DNA of 64,000 bases from Vibrio rhodolitus (GTDB taxonomy: Bacteria > Pseudomonadota > Gammaproteobacteria > Enterobacterales > Vibrionaceae). Position numbers and translations under genes: made by a program. The notes below the pieces were generated by a model that was not told where the DNA came from, made no database searches, and saw only the letters and a program-made list of their open reading frames with translations. Where the stretch lies: contig NZ_QLYZ01000012.1 in the NCBI RefSeq assembly GCF_003350325.1, positions 62,001-126,000 of the forward strand, written 5' to 3'. This document shows, in pieces, positions 30,362 through 38,035 of this stretch; within the stretch, counting starts at the first letter, position 1; each line of letters starts with the position of its first letter.

Positions 30362-31609
30362 TCATCTCATTAACTCATCTTCGAGCCATTTGATCGCCAA
30401 ATCGAGCGCTTGCTCATATCCTTGTGTAATTGTCTTGGAACTGATTTTCTTCGCTTTACCATAGTCACTAAAAAGTGCCACTAGTTGATTGTCACTATGC
30501 GGTGAAACCGGATCACCTTCTAAGCTCAACGCTAAAATCGGCACCTTCGTTTTACGGCTGCCTAATATCCCTTGCGCCTTGAGTGACCACGCCCGCATTT
30601 GTGCAGACAGGCTACCGATATCCACTACCTCTTTACCGATTCTTGTCGCCAACAGATCGAGGTACATTTTGGACATTTTTTTCAGTTTTTCAGGCGAAGA
30701 CAACACATCATGAATCGGGGCACCAAGCGCGACGCAGGCTTTAATTTTGCTTTGTTCCATAAATGACAAACGCACTAAGGCGTTGCCGCCAAAGCGAAAA
30801 CCAATTAAACCGACGCGATAGTGGTCAACCCAAGGTATCGACGGTACCTCATCCAGCACCGCTTGGTGAATACATGAGGTATCTTCTGTGAGAGTCCAGT
30901 GGCTTGAATAACCAATCGACGGCATATCAACCGTCAGCATCGCGATACCTTTCGGTGCCAAGTAGTCGCGGAACAAACGCCACATGTCGCTTTGCAATGA
31001 ATCAAGACCGGCACTGACAATCACCACAGGTTGCGGCTTTTCTGTGCTGGTAAGATGCAGATGAGCGGTAACTTTTTTGCCCTTAAAAGGCACCTCAAGA
31101 CGTTTAACGATAAAACGTGTTTTCTTGGTGGCTTCGTGATACGCCTTATTGGCGAGCAATTGCGCTTGCTGAGCAAGGTTGTCATTTTTAAGATGCGGAT
31201 AACCGGCAATGCTAAAACACAGCGAAGCGTTAAACAGTTCATCCGCCACCGCTTCGCCTTGCAGTTCATTGGCACGCTTTTGATGACGCATGCCTAACTT
31301 AGTCCATTCGTACGTCCAGTTACCACTGTGATAACCCATCACAGTATCGAGCCATTGATCATGGGTGCGTGAGTGTTTTGAACCAGCGATACGAGCCAGA
31401 ACTTCTTCCATTTCTATCGGGTCAATCCCCTGCCACGTCCATTGCAAGCGATGCAGATTGCGATACCAACTGTGGTTATCTTTCTCACGCATTTCATCGA
31501 GCAAAACTCGATTGGTCGGCATATAACGGGTAAGTTCGGATGTCTCTTTTGCCTGCTTATGTTTCACAAACAGGGTTTCAGAGAGATTCTTATTCTCAGT
31601 TTCTGACAT
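30362..31609 (-). CDS. frsA: FrsA-type alpha/beta hydrolase
   Basis: This 415-residue protein matches the FrsA family, first linked to the fermentation/respiration switch and later shown to be an esterase-like fold in Vibrio vulnificus. The pieces seen are MPTNRVLLDEM, RNLHRLQWTWQGIDPIE, PVVIVSAGLDSLQSDMW and VGLIGFRFGGNALVRLS. The last holds the position of the nucleophile elbow, but with Phe-Arg-Phe rather than a serine, as in E. coli FrsA; so hydrolysis by the usual triad is not obvious. MSETENKN is used as the start. It sits between gpt and crl as in enterobacteria. Confidence 0.92.
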   Translation of the reverse strand: MSETENKNLSETLFVKHKQAKETSELTRYMPTNRVLLDEMREKDNHSWYRNLHRLQWTWQGIDPIEMEEVLARIAGSKHSRTHDQWLDTVMGYHSGNWTYEWTKLGMRHQKRANELQGEAVADELFNASLCFSIAGYPHLKNDNLAQQAQLLANKAYHEATKKTRFIVKRLEVPFKGKKVTAHLHLTSTEKPQPVVIVSAGLDSLQSDMWRLFRDYLAPKGIAMLTVDMPSIGYSSHWTLTEDTSCIHQAVLDEVPSIPWVDHYRVGLIGFRFGGNALVRLSFMEQSKIKACVALGAPIHDVLSSPEKLKKMSKMYLDLLATRIGKEVVDIGSLSAQMRAWSLKAQGILGSRKTKVPILALSLEGDPVSPHSDNQLVALFSDYGKAKKISSKTITQGYEQALDLAIKWLEDELMR

Positions 31610-31719
31610 ACTGGTACCTAGCTTTAACATCTATCGCCAGTTTAAACCGATTTATGACTGAAAAGTAAGACGATCTAAACGGGCAAAACATCATTCATAC
31701 TAGTAGATAAATCACAAAG

Positions 31720-31752
31720 GTAAAAAAAATGACCCTAGCGGGTCATTTTAGC
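31720..31752 (-). terminator. Terminator after gpt
   Basis: AAAATGACCC, loop TAGC, GGGTCATTTT, then eight U on the minus strand. Strong intrinsic terminator. Confidence 0.85.
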
Positions 31753-31765
31753 AATTATGCAAACT

Positions 31766-32230
31766 TTATTTTTGCTTACGATTGATTGGCTCAACGTATT
31801 GAACGACGGTGTCCCAAGGTTGCTCGATCCATGTATCTTGAGCAATATCGACCACGTAGTCATCGAGCAGTGCAGCACCTGATGGCTTAGCACATACAGC
31901 AATAAGTTTCGCTTTCGGGTACATCTCACGTAGTTTACGCGCAGTATCACCGCTATCTACTAGGTCTTCTACAATCAGGTAGCCTTCACCGTCGCCTTCT
32001 GGAGCTTTTAGAACGCTCATGTCACGTTGGTGATCATGGTCATAGCTAGAGATACAGATAGTATCTACATAACGAATGCCCAGTTCACGCGCTAAAATAG
32101 CACCTGGAACAAGACCACCACGGCTTACAGCCCAAATACCTTTCCACTGTTCAGCTGGCATTTGTTTTTCAGCAAGTTGACGGCAGTAGTTCTGCATGTT
32201 GTCCCAAGTAATAATGAATTTTTTACTCAT
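31766..32230 (-). CDS. gpt: Xanthine-guanine phosphoribosyltransferase
   Basis: Gpt salvages guanine and xanthine to GMP and XMP with PRPP. The 154-residue protein has the PRPP-binding motif [19 protein letters not shown] at about residues 85-103 and [23 protein letters not shown] near the N-terminus. It differs from the Hpt type by these spacers. Its upstream region carries a good promoter overlapping or adjoining a PurR-like box, so purine repression is inferred. Confidence 0.96.
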   Translation of the reverse strand: MSKKFIITWDNMQNYCRQLAEKQMPAEQWKGIWAVSRGGLVPGAILARELGIRYVDTICISSYDHDHQRDMSVLKAPEGDGEGYLIVEDLVDSGDTARKLREMYPKAKLIAVCAKPSGAALLDDYVVDIAQDTWIEQPWDTVVQYVEPINRKQK

Positions 32231-32332
32231 TGTAATAACCTAATAATTTTAAAATCTTGCGTCCCCGGATACGCAAATCGAGCTCTCATGCAGAAACTAG
32301 CAGAGTGCGAACAGCTGAATGGGGGACAAGCT

Positions 32333-32348
32333 GCGCAAACGTTTATTC
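32333..32348 (-). promoter_or_regulatory. PurR-like operator upstream of gpt
   Basis: The 16-mer GCGCAAACGTTTATTC matches the PurR consensus ACGCAAACGTTTGCGT through the central CGCAAACGTTT. It lies overlapping and just downstream of the -10 box of the predicted gpt promoter, where a bound repressor would block initiation. Confidence 0.6.
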
Positions 32349-32373
32349 TACCCAATCGAGCAGACAATACCAA
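32345..32373 (-). promoter_or_regulatory. Predicted gpt promoter
   Basis: On the minus strand TTGGTA is followed after exactly 17 bases by TAGAAT. The predicted start of transcription is about 105 bases before the gpt ATG. Confidence 0.6.
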
Positions 32374-32392
32374 TGAGGAATTTCCTTGAATA

Positions 32393-32431
32393 AAAGAAAA
32401 GCCATAGCAGTGTGATCTACTATGGCTTTCC
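32393..32431 (-). terminator. Terminator after the NCS2 permease
   Basis: AAAGCCATAGTAG and its near-complement (one mismatch) around a short loop, then UUUUCUUUU on the minus strand. Confidence 0.78.
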
Positions 32432-32487
32432 GATTAGTCCTTTTCCCATCCACTAAGTCAGTGCGTTTTCTCAGTGGAATCTATAGG

Positions 32488-33777
32488 TTATGCAATAAGG
32501 TACTTGACGATAAAGATAGCCGACAGCACCCAAACACTCATCGATACATCGCGACCTTTGCCGCTCAGTAGTTTAATCGCTGCGTATGAGATAAAACCAA
32601 GCGCAATACCTTCAGCAATTGAGTAAGTCAGCGGCATTAGCAAGCAGGTCACAACCACAGGTGCAGCTTCTGTTAGATCGCGCCAATCAACACTCACTAG
32701 ACCCGACATCATCAAGATAGCCACGTAGAACAGTGCACCCGCCGTTGCGTAAGCTGGGATCATGCCCGCTAACGGTGCAAAGAACAGAGCTAAGATAAAT
32801 AGCAAACCAACCACAACAGCAGTAAGACCAGTACGACCACCCGCGGCAACACCAGCGGTTGACTCTACAAATGACGTCGTACTTGAAGTACCTAGCATCG
32901 CACCAACTGAAGTTGCCGTTGAATCGGCAAGCAGCGCTTTGCTTAGGCGAGGCAGTTTGCCATCTTCTTTAATTAGGTTAGCTTTAGTCGCCACGCCCAC
33001 TAGCGTGCCAGCAGTATCAAATAAATCAACAAACAAGAAGGCAAACACAACAGAGATCATGCCCACTTCAAATACGTCAGCAATGTTCATTTGCATTAGC
33101 GTTGGTGCAATACTTGGTGGCGCAGAAACTAACCCGCCCCACTGCACGTCACCGACTAAGATGCCGATTGCTGTAATAATAAGGATAGCGATCATTACCG
33201 CGCCACGAACACCACGGTATACCAAGCCAATCGTTAAGAAAAAGCCCAATGCTGCAAGAGCTGGCTTAAGACTAGTGATATCACCACGGCTTACTAGCGT
33301 TGCTGGGTTATCAACCACGATACCTGCGTTTTGCAGACCGATAAACGCAAGGAATAAACCGATACCAGCAGAAATACCCGTACGTAGCGAAAGTGGAATT
33401 GAGTTGATGATCCATTCACGAACTTTGAAAATACTCAAAGCCATAAACAAAATACCAGAAACAAATACCGCGCCTAGCGCGACTTGCCAAGTGTGACCCA
33501 TACCTAGCACAACACCATAGGTGAAGAAGGCATTTAAACCCATACCAGGAGCAAGCGCTATTGGGTAGTTAGCCACTAGACCCATGATAAAACAGCCAAT
33601 CGCAGCGGCTAAACAGGTAGCGACAAACACCGCGCCTTTGTCCATTCCCGCATCGGCAAGCATTGCAGGGTTAACAAAGATGATGTATGCCATGGTTAAA
33701 AAGGTGGTTAAACCTGCGATTATTTCCGTTTTAACAGTGGTACCATTCTCACTGAGCTTAAACAGTTTCTCGAACAT
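32488..33777 (-). CDS. NCS2/AzgA-type purine permease
   Basis: This inner-membrane transporter of 429 residues has about 12-14 hydrophobic segments. Family marks are VKTEIIAGLTTFLTMAYIIFVNPAML at the N-terminus, APGMGLNAFFTYGVV, LFVDLFDTAGTLVGV and STTSFVESTAGVAAGGRTGLTAVV. These belong to the adenine/hypoxanthine/guanine permease branch (E. coli AdeP/GhxP-like) rather than uracil or xanthine carriers. A PurR-like box just upstream and the neighbouring gpt support purine uptake. The exact base carried is not decided. Confidence 0.9.
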   Translation of the reverse strand: MFEKLFKLSENGTTVKTEIIAGLTTFLTMAYIIFVNPAMLADAGMDKGAVFVATCLAAAIGCFIMGLVANYPIALAPGMGLNAFFTYGVVLGMGHTWQVALGAVFVSGILFMALSIFKVREWIINSIPLSLRTGISAGIGLFLAFIGLQNAGIVVDNPATLVSRGDITSLKPALAALGFFLTIGLVYRGVRGAVMIAILIITAIGILVGDVQWGGLVSAPPSIAPTLMQMNIADVFEVGMISVVFAFLFVDLFDTAGTLVGVATKANLIKEDGKLPRLSKALLADSTATSVGAMLGTSSTTSFVESTAGVAAGGRTGLTAVVVGLLFILALFFAPLAGMIPAYATAGALFYVAILMMSGLVSVDWRDLTEAAPVVVTCLLMPLTYSIAEGIALGFISYAAIKLLSGKGRDVSMSVWVLSAIFIVKYLIA

Positions 33778-33799
33778 GGTCGAATCCTATAAAAATTTG

Positions 33800-33815
33800 A
33801 GGTAAACGTTTGCGT
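33800..33815 (-). promoter_or_regulatory. PurR-like operator upstream of the purine permease
   Basis: On the minus strand ACGCAAACGTTTACCT matches the PurR consensus at the first 12 positions. It lies 23 bases before the ATG and about 15 bases downstream of a perfect TATAAT (33831-33836), a repressing position. Confidence 0.7.
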
Positions 33816-33830
33816 AATCGATTGGCTGGG

Positions 33831-33859
33831 ATTATAAAGTTATCAAATAACAAATTCCA
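33831..33859 (-). promoter_or_regulatory. Candidate promoter of the purine permease
   Basis: A perfect TATAAT on the minus strand stands 54 bases before the start codon. The -35 at 17-base spacing (TGGAAT) is poor, so the match rests on the -10 box and the adjoining PurR-like site. Confidence 0.5.
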
Positions 33860-34139
33860 GATAGAATTATCACTCTAATTAATATTTTTCTGCCAACCTA
33901 ACCAACTGACTTAGCGTATTTCGCTAAAAACCAGTAACTTATCTATATTTTTCAGCAGTTAAGCAAATCAAAACCAGTGACGGTTATTTGGTGATTATTC
34001 GTACCATGTAGCAAACTTTCACTATTAGTAAGGCTATTTATCACCCACAAAACTGATGCATATTCGGCTTAAAGTGAAAATTTGGGCAGAGCAATATCGA
34101 TTGTAGAGATGTGGGTGCTTGCAGGGAAAATCTAGCGGA
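33860..34139. other. A+T-rich intergenic stretch without visible gene
   Basis: About 280 bases between the permease promoter and the terminator of the small transcript. I see no open frame with a ribosome site, no strong hairpin and no clear operator here. Confidence 0.6.
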
Positions 34140-34170
34140 TAAAAAAACGCCACTCAAGATGAGTGGCGGT
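34140..34170 (-). terminator. Terminator of a small minus-strand transcript
   Basis: CGCCACTC (34148-34155), loop AAGAT, GAGTGGCG (34161-34168), followed on the minus strand by seven U. It is about 360 bases upstream of the permease and cannot belong to pepD, which runs the other way, so it implies a separate transcript. Confidence 0.8.
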
Positions 34171-34253
34171 TGAATCATGTCAGCTTAAAAATAAAAGCTG
34201 TAAAAAAATTCCAATAATAGGGGTGAACAAAATTGTTCAGAAACAAGCTAAGC

Positions 34254-34340
34254 TTAGTAGCCGAAGCTTGTTGGGTATACAAAGTTACTTGTATAAACAG
34301 AGCTGTTTATCCAGAACATTGCACTTGGTAAACCTTTCAT
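34254..34340 (-). CDS. Candidate 28-residue small protein, function unknown
   Basis: ATG is preceded by AAAAGGTGATAGC, where AGGTG is a good ribosome site at suitable spacing. The frame begins MKGLPSAMFWINSS, continues with aromatic and hydroxyl residues, ends in PTSFGY and stops at TAA. It has one Lys, no acidic residue, and six aromatic side chains besides one Trp or so; it is too short and too polar for a clear membrane span. It is not an amino-acid-repeat leader peptide. The frame overlaps strong hairpins, so it may be a real microprotein, a dual-function RNA or chance. Confidence 0.4.
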   Translation of the reverse strand: MKGLPSAMFWINSSVYTSNFVYPTSFGY

Positions 34341-34458
34341 GCTATCACCTTTTAAATCAATGCAATTAAAACAAAACGTTGATTTCTCGGTTCCTTGGAG
34401 GCGATAAATCGGACTCATCCTTTGAGCATTTTTTCTTCAACTTGTGAAGTTGGTTATA

Positions 34459-34486
34459 AATATACCTCAAAGAAAAATAACTACAA
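34459..34486 (-). promoter_or_regulatory. Candidate promoter of the small transcript
   Basis: On the minus strand TTGTAG is followed after 16 bases by TATATT. The -10 is good, the -35 only moderate. Start of transcription is predicted near 34452. Confidence 0.4.
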
Positions 34487-34543
34487 GATTAAAATGACAA
34501 ATATCACAAAAAAACTCAATAATTGACCAAAATCAAAATATAA

Positions 34544-34560
34544 CTGTAATTAAATTACAG
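34544..34560. promoter_or_regulatory. Perfect 17-bp palindrome, possible operator
   Basis: CTGTAATTAAATTACAG has seven-base arms around TAA. It lies between the divergent promoters of the small transcript and pepD. It does not fit LexA, PurR or TyrR spacing. Confidence 0.4.
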
Positions 34561-34687
34561 AAAAATTTCAGTTTGATGATTTTTCGTCTTCAACTATAAA
34601 AACGATTGCTTATATGAGAGTTTAACCAATTTGCTACTTTATTAAACGCTAAATGATAAATACTCTCACCCCTCTACTCTCTTTGTA

Positions 34688-34716
34688 TTGACAGTGATAT
34701 GCTAGCTTCATCTATT
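34688..34716 (+). promoter_or_regulatory. Predicted pepD promoter
   Basis: A perfect TTGACA is followed after 17 bases by TCTATT, about 85 bases before the pepD start. Confidence 0.65.
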
Positions 34717-34802
34717 TTGTAGGTCCGCTTTAGAGTTTCATACCAAACAACGTTGCATGGGTGAACTACTGCGTTGATCTTAAGTAATATAAGGAGTCAT
34801 CC

Positions 34803-36272
34803 GTGTCTGAGTTCCATTCTGAAATCAGCAAGCTATCACCTGCTCCACTATGGCAGTTCTTTGATAAAATCTGTTCTATCCCTCATCCTTCTAAGCATGA
34901 AGAAGCACTAGCACAATACATCGTGAGCTGGGCGCAAGAGCAAGGTTTAGACGTACGCCGTGATCCTACCGGCAACGTATTTATCAAAAAACCGGCGACT
35001 CCAGGAATGGAGAATAAAAAAGGTGTCGTTCTGCAAGCTCATATCGATATGGTGCCGCAGAAAAACGAAGATACTCAGCACGATTTCACCACTGACGCGA
35101 TCCAACCATACATTGATGGTGAATGGGTAACGGCAAAAGGCACCACGCTAGGTGCTGACAACGGTATCGGTATGGCATCATGCCTTGCTGTTCTTGCGTC
35201 AACGGATATCAAACACGGTCCAATTGAAGTTCTGCTTACCATTGATGAAGAAGCAGGTATGACTGGTGCATTCGGTCTTGAAGCAGGCTGGCTAGAAGGT
35301 GATATCCTACTTAACACCGACTCAGAGCAAGAAGGTGAAGTTTACATGGGCTGTGCTGGCGGTATTGATGGTGAGCTAACGCTGACTATCGAACGTGAAG
35401 CTATCCCTGCAGGTTACGCTACCCGTCAGCTAGTACTGAAAGGTCTAAAAGGCGGTCACTCTGGTTGTGATATTCACACCGGTCGTGGTAACGCCAACAA
35501 ACTACTGGGTCGCTTCCTAGCCGGTCACGCAAAAGAGCTAGACCTACGTCTGGTTGAATTCCGTGGCGGTAGTCTACGTAATGCCATTCCTCGTGAAGCA
35601 TTTGTTACGGTTGCTCTGCCTGCAGCTAATGAAGCAAAACTGGCTGAGCTGTTCGACTACTACACTGAGTTACTTAAAGCAGAACTTGGGCGTGTTGAAA
35701 CTGACATCGTGACTTTCAACCAAGCCGCTGAAGCAACTGAGGTCTTTTCACTTGCGAGCCAACAGCGCTTTATTGCTACACTAAACGCGTTACCAAATGG
35801 TGTGGTACGTATGAGCGATGATATTCAAGGTGTGGTTGAAACATCACTCAACGTGGGTGTAATCACAACTGAAACAGATAAAGTAACCGTACTTTGCCTG
35901 ATTCGCTCATTGATTGATTCTGGTCGTCAGCAAGTAGAAAGTACCTTAACTTCTGTTGCTGAACTGGCTGGCGCTGAAATTAAGTTCAGTGGTGCATATC
36001 CAGGTTGGAAGCCAGATGCTGACTCTGAAATCATGCAAGTTTTCCGCGACTTATATGAAAATATTTACGGTCATAAGCCAAACATCATGGTGATCCATGC
36101 GGGTCTAGAGTGTGGTCTATTTAAAGAACCATATCCTCATATGGACATGCTTTCATTTGGTCCAACCATCAAGTTCCCGCACTCTCCAGATGAGAAAGTG
36201 GAAATCAGCACTGTCGCGCTTTTCTGGGAACAAATGGTGGCACTACTAGAGAACATTCCTAGTAAAGCTTAA
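34803..36272 (+). CDS. pepD: Aminoacyl-histidine dipeptidase (peptidase D)
   Basis: PepD is a cytosolic zinc dipeptidase of family M20 that cleaves Xaa-His and other dipeptides. The metal ligands are in LQAHIDMVPQKN, TLGADNGIGMA, LTIDEEAGMTGAFGLE, LNTDSEQEGEVYMGCAGG and VIHAGLECGLFK. GGHSGCDIHTGRGNANKLLGRFL marks the lid-domain insertion. The 489 residues agree with the family. The start is GTG, preceded by AAGGAG at 7 bases. It has its own promoter and terminator. Confidence 0.97.
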   Translation: MSEFHSEISKLSPAPLWQFFDKICSIPHPSKHEEALAQYIVSWAQEQGLDVRRDPTGNVFIKKPATPGMENKKGVVLQAHIDMVPQKNEDTQHDFTTDAIQPYIDGEWVTAKGTTLGADNGIGMASCLAVLASTDIKHGPIEVLLTIDEEAGMTGAFGLEAGWLEGDILLNTDSEQEGEVYMGCAGGIDGELTLTIEREAIPAGYATRQLVLKGLKGGHSGCDIHTGRGNANKLLGRFLAGHAKELDLRLVEFRGGSLRNAIPREAFVTVALPAANEAKLAELFDYYTELLKAELGRVETDIVTFNQAAEATEVFSLASQQRFIATLNALPNGVVRMSDDIQGVVETSLNVGVITTETDKVTVLCLIRSLIDSGRQQVESTLTSVAELAGAEIKFSGAYPGWKPDADSEIMQVFRDLYENIYGHKPNIMVIHAGLECGLFKEPYPHMDMLSFGPTIKFPHSPDEKVEISTVALFWEQMVALLENIPSKA

Positions 36273-36297
36273 TCACTTTTCATTAGAATAAGTAATC

Positions 36298-36331
36298 CGA
36301 AAAGCCAGCTAGCATTAGCTGGCTTTTTATT
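36298..36331 (+). terminator. Terminator after pepD
   Basis: AAAGCCAGCTA, loop GCAT, TAGCTGGCTTT, then T-rich. Strong intrinsic terminator. Confidence 0.85.
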
Positions 36332-36358
36332 GCGCGACAACAAAAATAAATTATCGTT

Positions 36359-36376
36359 ACGAAAACATATTTTCGT
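36359..36376. promoter_or_regulatory. 18-bp near-palindrome, possible operator
   Basis: ACGAAAACATATTTTCGT has seven perfectly paired outer bases on each side. It lies between the pepD terminator and the hairpin cluster before rimB. I cannot assign a regulator. Confidence 0.35.
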
Positions 36377-36398
36377 TAGTCACAAATAAATCAGGTTG

Positions 36399-36512
36399 TT
36401 ACAGTCCCCCACCTTGAAGCGTCTTTGGGCAAACCATCTTGCCTTCTTCAAGCCATAACACCGTGTTGTTATGTTGGGAGCACTCCATCCCGGAGTGTCT
36501 TATTTCTCTCAT
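36399..36512. ncRNA. Structured segment with three hairpins upstream of rimB (candidate RNA)
   Basis: Three nested or consecutive stems follow closely: CTTGAAG (36413-36419) with CTTCAAG (36446-36452) enclosing GGCAA/TTGCC (36428-36443); CATAACA/TGTTATG (36454-36473); CACTCC/GGAGTG (36481-36497) followed on the plus strand by TCTTATTTCTCTC, which is T-rich like a weak terminator. The segment is too organised for chance spacer but has no reading frame. It might be a small RNA, a leader attenuator or a terminator cluster. The strand is not settled. Confidence 0.45.
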
Positions 36513-36572
36513 GTACTAATCTGTAATAGGTAGTCGTTCTCAAGCGCACACTTTGAGATATGAGTTATTGGC

Positions 36573-36600
36573 TTTGATGATAAATCGGGCTAATTATAAC
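36573..36600 (+). promoter_or_regulatory. Candidate promoter of the rimB-rimK operon
   Basis: TTTGAT is followed after 16 bases by TATAAC, about 80 bases before rimB. The match is moderate. Confidence 0.4.
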
Positions 36601-36677
36601 GAAGCTCTTAGCTCTTACGCATGCCTGCAACATGGCAAGAACGGCACTAACACTTATTGGTATTAACAAAAAACTGA

Positions 36678-37130
36678 ATGACTGCGATGAAGAAAGAAAA
36701 ACTACTTGTGGGTTGGTGTGAAACACTAAGCCTACCAGGACTTGGTATTGATAAGATTAACGCGAAAGTTGATACCGGTGCTAGAACATCTTGCTTACAC
36801 GCGTTTAAAGTAGAGAGCTTCTCAAAGGAAGAGACACAATGGGTGCGCTTTTGGTTACATCCAATCCAGCACAACACGGAAGTAGAGGTCGTATGTGAAG
36901 CTAAAGTGGTCGATGCACGTGTTGTACGTGACTCTGGTGGCCACGAAGAAAAACGCTATGTAATTGAGACAGAGATGAGCCTTGGCGGTCAAACTTGGCC
37001 TATCGAAATTACTCTAAATAACCGCGAAAACATGGCGTTTCGTATGCTACTAGGTCGTACCGCTATGCACGGTCGTATCCAAGTAGACCCTGTGGAATCT
37101 TTTTTAGTCCCGTTTGAGGAAAACAAATAA
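36678..37130 (+). CDS. rimB: RimB-type retropepsin-like zinc protease family protein
   Basis: This 150-residue protein belongs to the family annotated as 'ATP-dependent zinc protease' (RimB). The core [16 protein letters not shown] has the Asp-Thr-Gly of retropepsin-like aspartic proteases. [20 protein letters not shown] near the end is the second conserved block. In Pseudomonas RimB is encoded with RimK and acts with it in S6 modification. Two ATGs (first and fourth codons) are possible starts. Its TAA overlaps the rimK ATG by one base (TAATG), so the two are coupled. Confidence 0.88.
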   Translation: MTAMKKEKLLVGWCETLSLPGLGIDKINAKVDTGARTSCLHAFKVESFSKEETQWVRFWLHPIQHNTEVEVVCEAKVVDARVVRDSGGHEEKRYVIETEMSLGGQTWPIEITLNNRENMAFRMLLGRTAMHGRIQVDPVESFLVPFEENK

Positions 37131-38035
37131 TGAAAATTGGTATTCTGTCTCGCAACGCGAATCTGTACTCAACTCGTCGTCTGATCGAAGCGTGTGAAGT
37201 TCGAGGCCATGAAGTTAAAGTGGTCGATGCTCTGCGCTGTTACATGAATATCAATTCTCAAAAGCCAGAAATTCACTTCAAAGGTGAAGAGCTTTCTGGT
37301 TACGATGCAATTATTCCTCGTATTGGCGCGTCGGTAACGTTTTACGGCACAGCAGTATTGCGTCAGTTTGAAATGATGGGTGTTTACCCAGTCAACGAAT
37401 CAGTAGCGATCACTCGCTCGCGTGACAAACTGCGCTCAATGCAATTGCTATCTCGTAAAGGCATCGGCATGCCAATCACTGGTTTTGCAAGCAAACCAGA
37501 TGATGTTAAAGACCTACTTGAAATGGTTGGTGGCGCACCAGTTGTTATCAAGCTACTTGAAGGTACGCAAGGTATCGGTGTTGTTCTTGCTGAAACTCGC
37601 AAGGCAGCAGAGAGCGTAGTAGAAGCTTTCATGGGTCTGAAAGCAAACATCATGGTACAAGAATTCATCAAAGAAGCTGGCGGTGCGGATATCCGTTGTT
37701 TCGTAATTGGTGACAAAGTGATTGCGGCAATGAAACGCCAAGGTGCTGAGGGTGAGTTCCGCTCAAACCTACACCGCGGTGGTAGCGCATCACTAATTAA
37801 GATCACACCAGAAGAACGCCGTACTGCAGTTGCTGCTGCGAAAATAATGGGTCTAAATGTGGCTGGGGTCGATCTACTTCGTTCTGACCGTGGTCCATTA
37901 GTCATGGAAGTAAACTCATCTCCGGGTCTTGAAGGTATTGAGGCCGCAACTGGTAAAGACATTGCTGGAATGATTGTCGAATTTATTGAGAAAAACGCGG
38001 CAAGTAAAAGGACTAAAACTCGTGGTAAAGGCTAA
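37130..38035 (+). CDS. rimK: Ribosomal protein S6 glutamyl ligase
   Basis: RimK is an ATP-grasp ligase that adds glutamates to the C-terminus of ribosomal protein S6. The 301-residue length is exact. The ATP-grasp order is visible: [68 protein letters not shown], and [26 protein letters not shown] with the Mg ligands. The C-terminal tail is basic. It is coupled to rimB upstream and overlaps the next gene by 14 bases. Confidence 0.96.
   Translation: MKIGILSRNANLYSTRRLIEACEVRGHEVKVVDALRCYMNINSQKPEIHFKGEELSGYDAIIPRIGASVTFYGTAVLRQFEMMGVYPVNESVAITRSRDKLRSMQLLSRKGIGMPITGFASKPDDVKDLLEMVGGAPVVIKLLEGTQGIGVVLAETRKAAESVVEAFMGLKANIMVQEFIKEAGGADIRCFVIGDKVIAAMKRQGAEGEFRSNLHRGGSASLIKITPEERRTAVAAAKIMGLNVAGVDLLRSDRGPLVMEVNSSPGLEGIEAATGKDIAGMIVEFIEKNAASKRTKTRGKG

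Larger units (their letters stand above)
34140..34452 (-). ncRNA. Candidate small structured RNA (about 310 nt), possibly mRNA of a tiny protein
   Basis: A predicted promoter and a strong terminator bracket about 310 bases on the minus strand. Within it are consecutive perfect inverted repeats: ATAAACAG/CTGTTTAT (34293-34310), TATACAA/TTGTATA (34276-34295), AACAAGCT/AGCTTGTT (34242-34272), GAACAA/TTGTTC (34225-34238) and CAGCTT/AAGCTG (34181-34200). The 5' part has GATTT..AAATC with an inner TCG..CGA pair (about 34380-34410). Some of these overlap, so alternative folds are possible. A 28-codon frame with a good ribosome site lies inside. I do not recognise it as a known Vibrio RNA. Confidence 0.5.

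Noticed and set aside
34163..34369. 68-codon plus-strand frame
   Set aside because: It runs antisense across the small structured transcript, has no ribosome site and no recognisable protein pattern.
36427..36452. Resemblance to a cyclic-di-GMP (GEMM-I) riboswitch
   Set aside because: GGGCAAACC is identical to part of the conserved core, but the following GNRA-capped hairpin and the ACGCAAAGCC strand are missing, and the stems seen here do not fit the GEMM layout.
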